A stretch of 14,631 nt of DNA from NCBI GenBank assembly GCA_049423065.1, contig JBMSQB010000098.1:1-14631 (forward strand). Reading direction: 5' to 3'. Under the pieces are notes generated by a model. That model was not told where the DNA came from, did no database searches, and saw nothing but the letters and a program-made list of their open reading frames with translations. Below are positions 13,907 to 14,631 of this stretch, one piece after another. A program made the position numbers and the translations under genes. The stretch is from SYIM01 sp041182885 (GTDB taxonomy: Bacteria > Pseudomonadota > Gammaproteobacteria > Burkholderiales > Burkholderiaceae_E). Within the stretch, counting starts at the first letter, position 1. Each line of letters opens with the position of its first letter.

Positions 13907-14631
13907 AGTCAGACGACCGCGGGGGCGCGAGCTACCCGGTGTCGGATCTCAATCAGGTCAGGCGACGGCATGATCGCGGCTTTTATGAGCACGCCACGGT
14001 CCACGCCTTGCTGGATGCAGCCATGCTGTGCCACGTGTCTTATGTGATCGACGGGCAACCGTTCTGTACGCCCACCTTCTTCTGGCGAGAGGGCGCTCGG
14101 CTGTACTGGCACGGCAGTAGCGCCAGTCGCATGCTGCGCAACCTGGCTCATGGCGAGCCCGCATGCTTGACGGTCACCCATCTGGATGCGCTGGTGCTCG
14201 CGCGGTCGGGCTACAACCACTCTGCTGATTACCGCTCGGTCATGGCCTTCGGAAAAGCCCGGCTTGTCGAGGATCCGCATGAAAAGGAACGCGCCCTGGT
14301 GATGATGGTCGACCGTCTGTATCCGCAGCGTACGGGGGGGCCCCCCCCCCCCCCCCCACAGCCCAGGAAATCAAGGCCACGACGGTGATCGCCATGGATA
14401 TCGAGCGGGCCTCGGCGAAGATCCGTGCGCGTGGTGTGGTGGATGAAGATGAGGATTACGCGCTGCCGATTTACGCCGAGCGCATTCCGGTTTCTACGGT
14501 GCTGGGCCAGCCCCAGCCCTGTCCGCGCACGGTGGAAGGGGTCAAGCGTCCGGCAACCCTCGCGGGGTATGCTGCCGGTCGATCACTTGAGGCTGCCGTT
14601 TCAGAGGCGCATGCGATTGCTTTCGGCGAAT
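13903..14631 (+). CDS. Pyridoxamine-5'-phosphate-oxidase-like split-barrel protein, frame broken at a G7C17 tract and open at the window edge
   Basis: Residues 1-143 read as a flavin/deazaflavin-binding split-barrel protein of the pyridoxamine 5'-phosphate-oxidase-like group (FYEHATVHALLDAAMLCHV, GQPFCTPTFFWREG, HGSSASRMLRNL, then RSVMAFGKARLVED). After Arg143 comes a run of 7 G and 17 C (14334-14357). In the starting frame the product becomes polyproline and stops at 14388. In the frame beginning at 14358 it resumes as TAQEIKATTVIAMDIERASA with DEDEDYALPIYAERIP further on, the normal family C-terminal half, and stays open to 14631. A single base gained (or two lost) in the tract would restore one frame of about 240 residues. 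The ATG overlaps the PaiB stop by four bases and has GGAGG upstream. I treat it as one gene with a disrupted or mis-assembled middle. Confidence 0.85.
14334..14357. repeat. G7C17 homopolymer tract inside a coding region
   Basis: Seven G followed directly by seventeen C interrupts the pyridoxamine-phosphate-oxidase-like gene. Nothing else in the window approaches this composition. The tract occupies the place of about seven ordinary codons expected between the two halves of the protein and causes the frameshift. Confidence 0.95.

Noticed and set aside
1..14631. CRISPR array, tRNA, rRNA, insertion sequence, toxin-antitoxin or defence genes
   Set aside because: No regularly spaced repeats, no tRNA-like cloverleaf, no transposase motifs and no small paired genes were seen on either strand.

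Overview
The window looks like chromosomal DNA from a high-GC proteobacterium, most likely a betaproteobacterium of the order Burkholderiales. This is an inference from the strongly G/C-biased third codon positions, the mix of ABC-type and Bug-type (tripartite tricarboxylate family) periplasmic binding proteins, and the many small catabolic oxidoreductases. I see no rRNA, tRNA, CRISPR array, insertion sequence, phage gene or plasmid gene. It reads as an ordinary metabolic and transport region with a decayed left edge.

Layout. (1) Positions 197-566 hold a dead gene: the N-terminus of a VanA-like Rieske oxygenase with an in-frame stop and a frameshifting deletion that removes the second Rieske motif. 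It runs directly into what looks like the last 45 or so codons of a LysR-type regulator. (2) Positions 787-1884 (minus strand) encode a luciferase-like flavin-dependent monooxygenase. It is divergent from (3), a tightly packed six-gene operon at 2063-7545: a branched-chain-amino-acid-type (HAAT) binding protein, a short-chain dehydrogenase, two LivH/LivM-type permeases and two LivG/LivF-type ATPases. Adjacent genes are separated by 1-2 bases or overlap by 1-11 bases. Back-to-back sigma-70-like promoters can be drawn in the gap between the flavin enzyme and the operon. (4) Positions 7546-7789 are intergenic, with a hairpin, a short tandem repeat and a strong 9-bp inverted repeat just ahead of (5), an orphan family-5 (peptide/opine type) binding protein, and then (6) a membrane fatty-acid-desaturase-family protein. 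(7) On the minus strand from 13104 down to 10563 lie a LysR regulator, a Bug-family binding protein and a MOSC-domain protein, probably one regulated unit. (8) From 13271 rightwards are a PaiB-type FMN-binding protein and an overlapping pyridoxamine-phosphate-oxidase-like protein. The second frame is broken at an extraordinary G7C17 run, and its coding sequence continues to the window edge.

How the genes may work together. The operon supplies all parts of an ABC importer plus one NAD(P)-dependent dehydrogenase. The divergent flavin monooxygenase could act on the same imported compound, and the decayed Rieske oxygenase suggests that the neighbourhood once did more aromatic or ring-oxidation chemistry. 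The substrate cannot be read from the sequence. The most unusual single object is the G7C17 tract: either an assembly or read artefact or, less likely, a slippage-prone switch. I did not find a convincing new multi-gene system.
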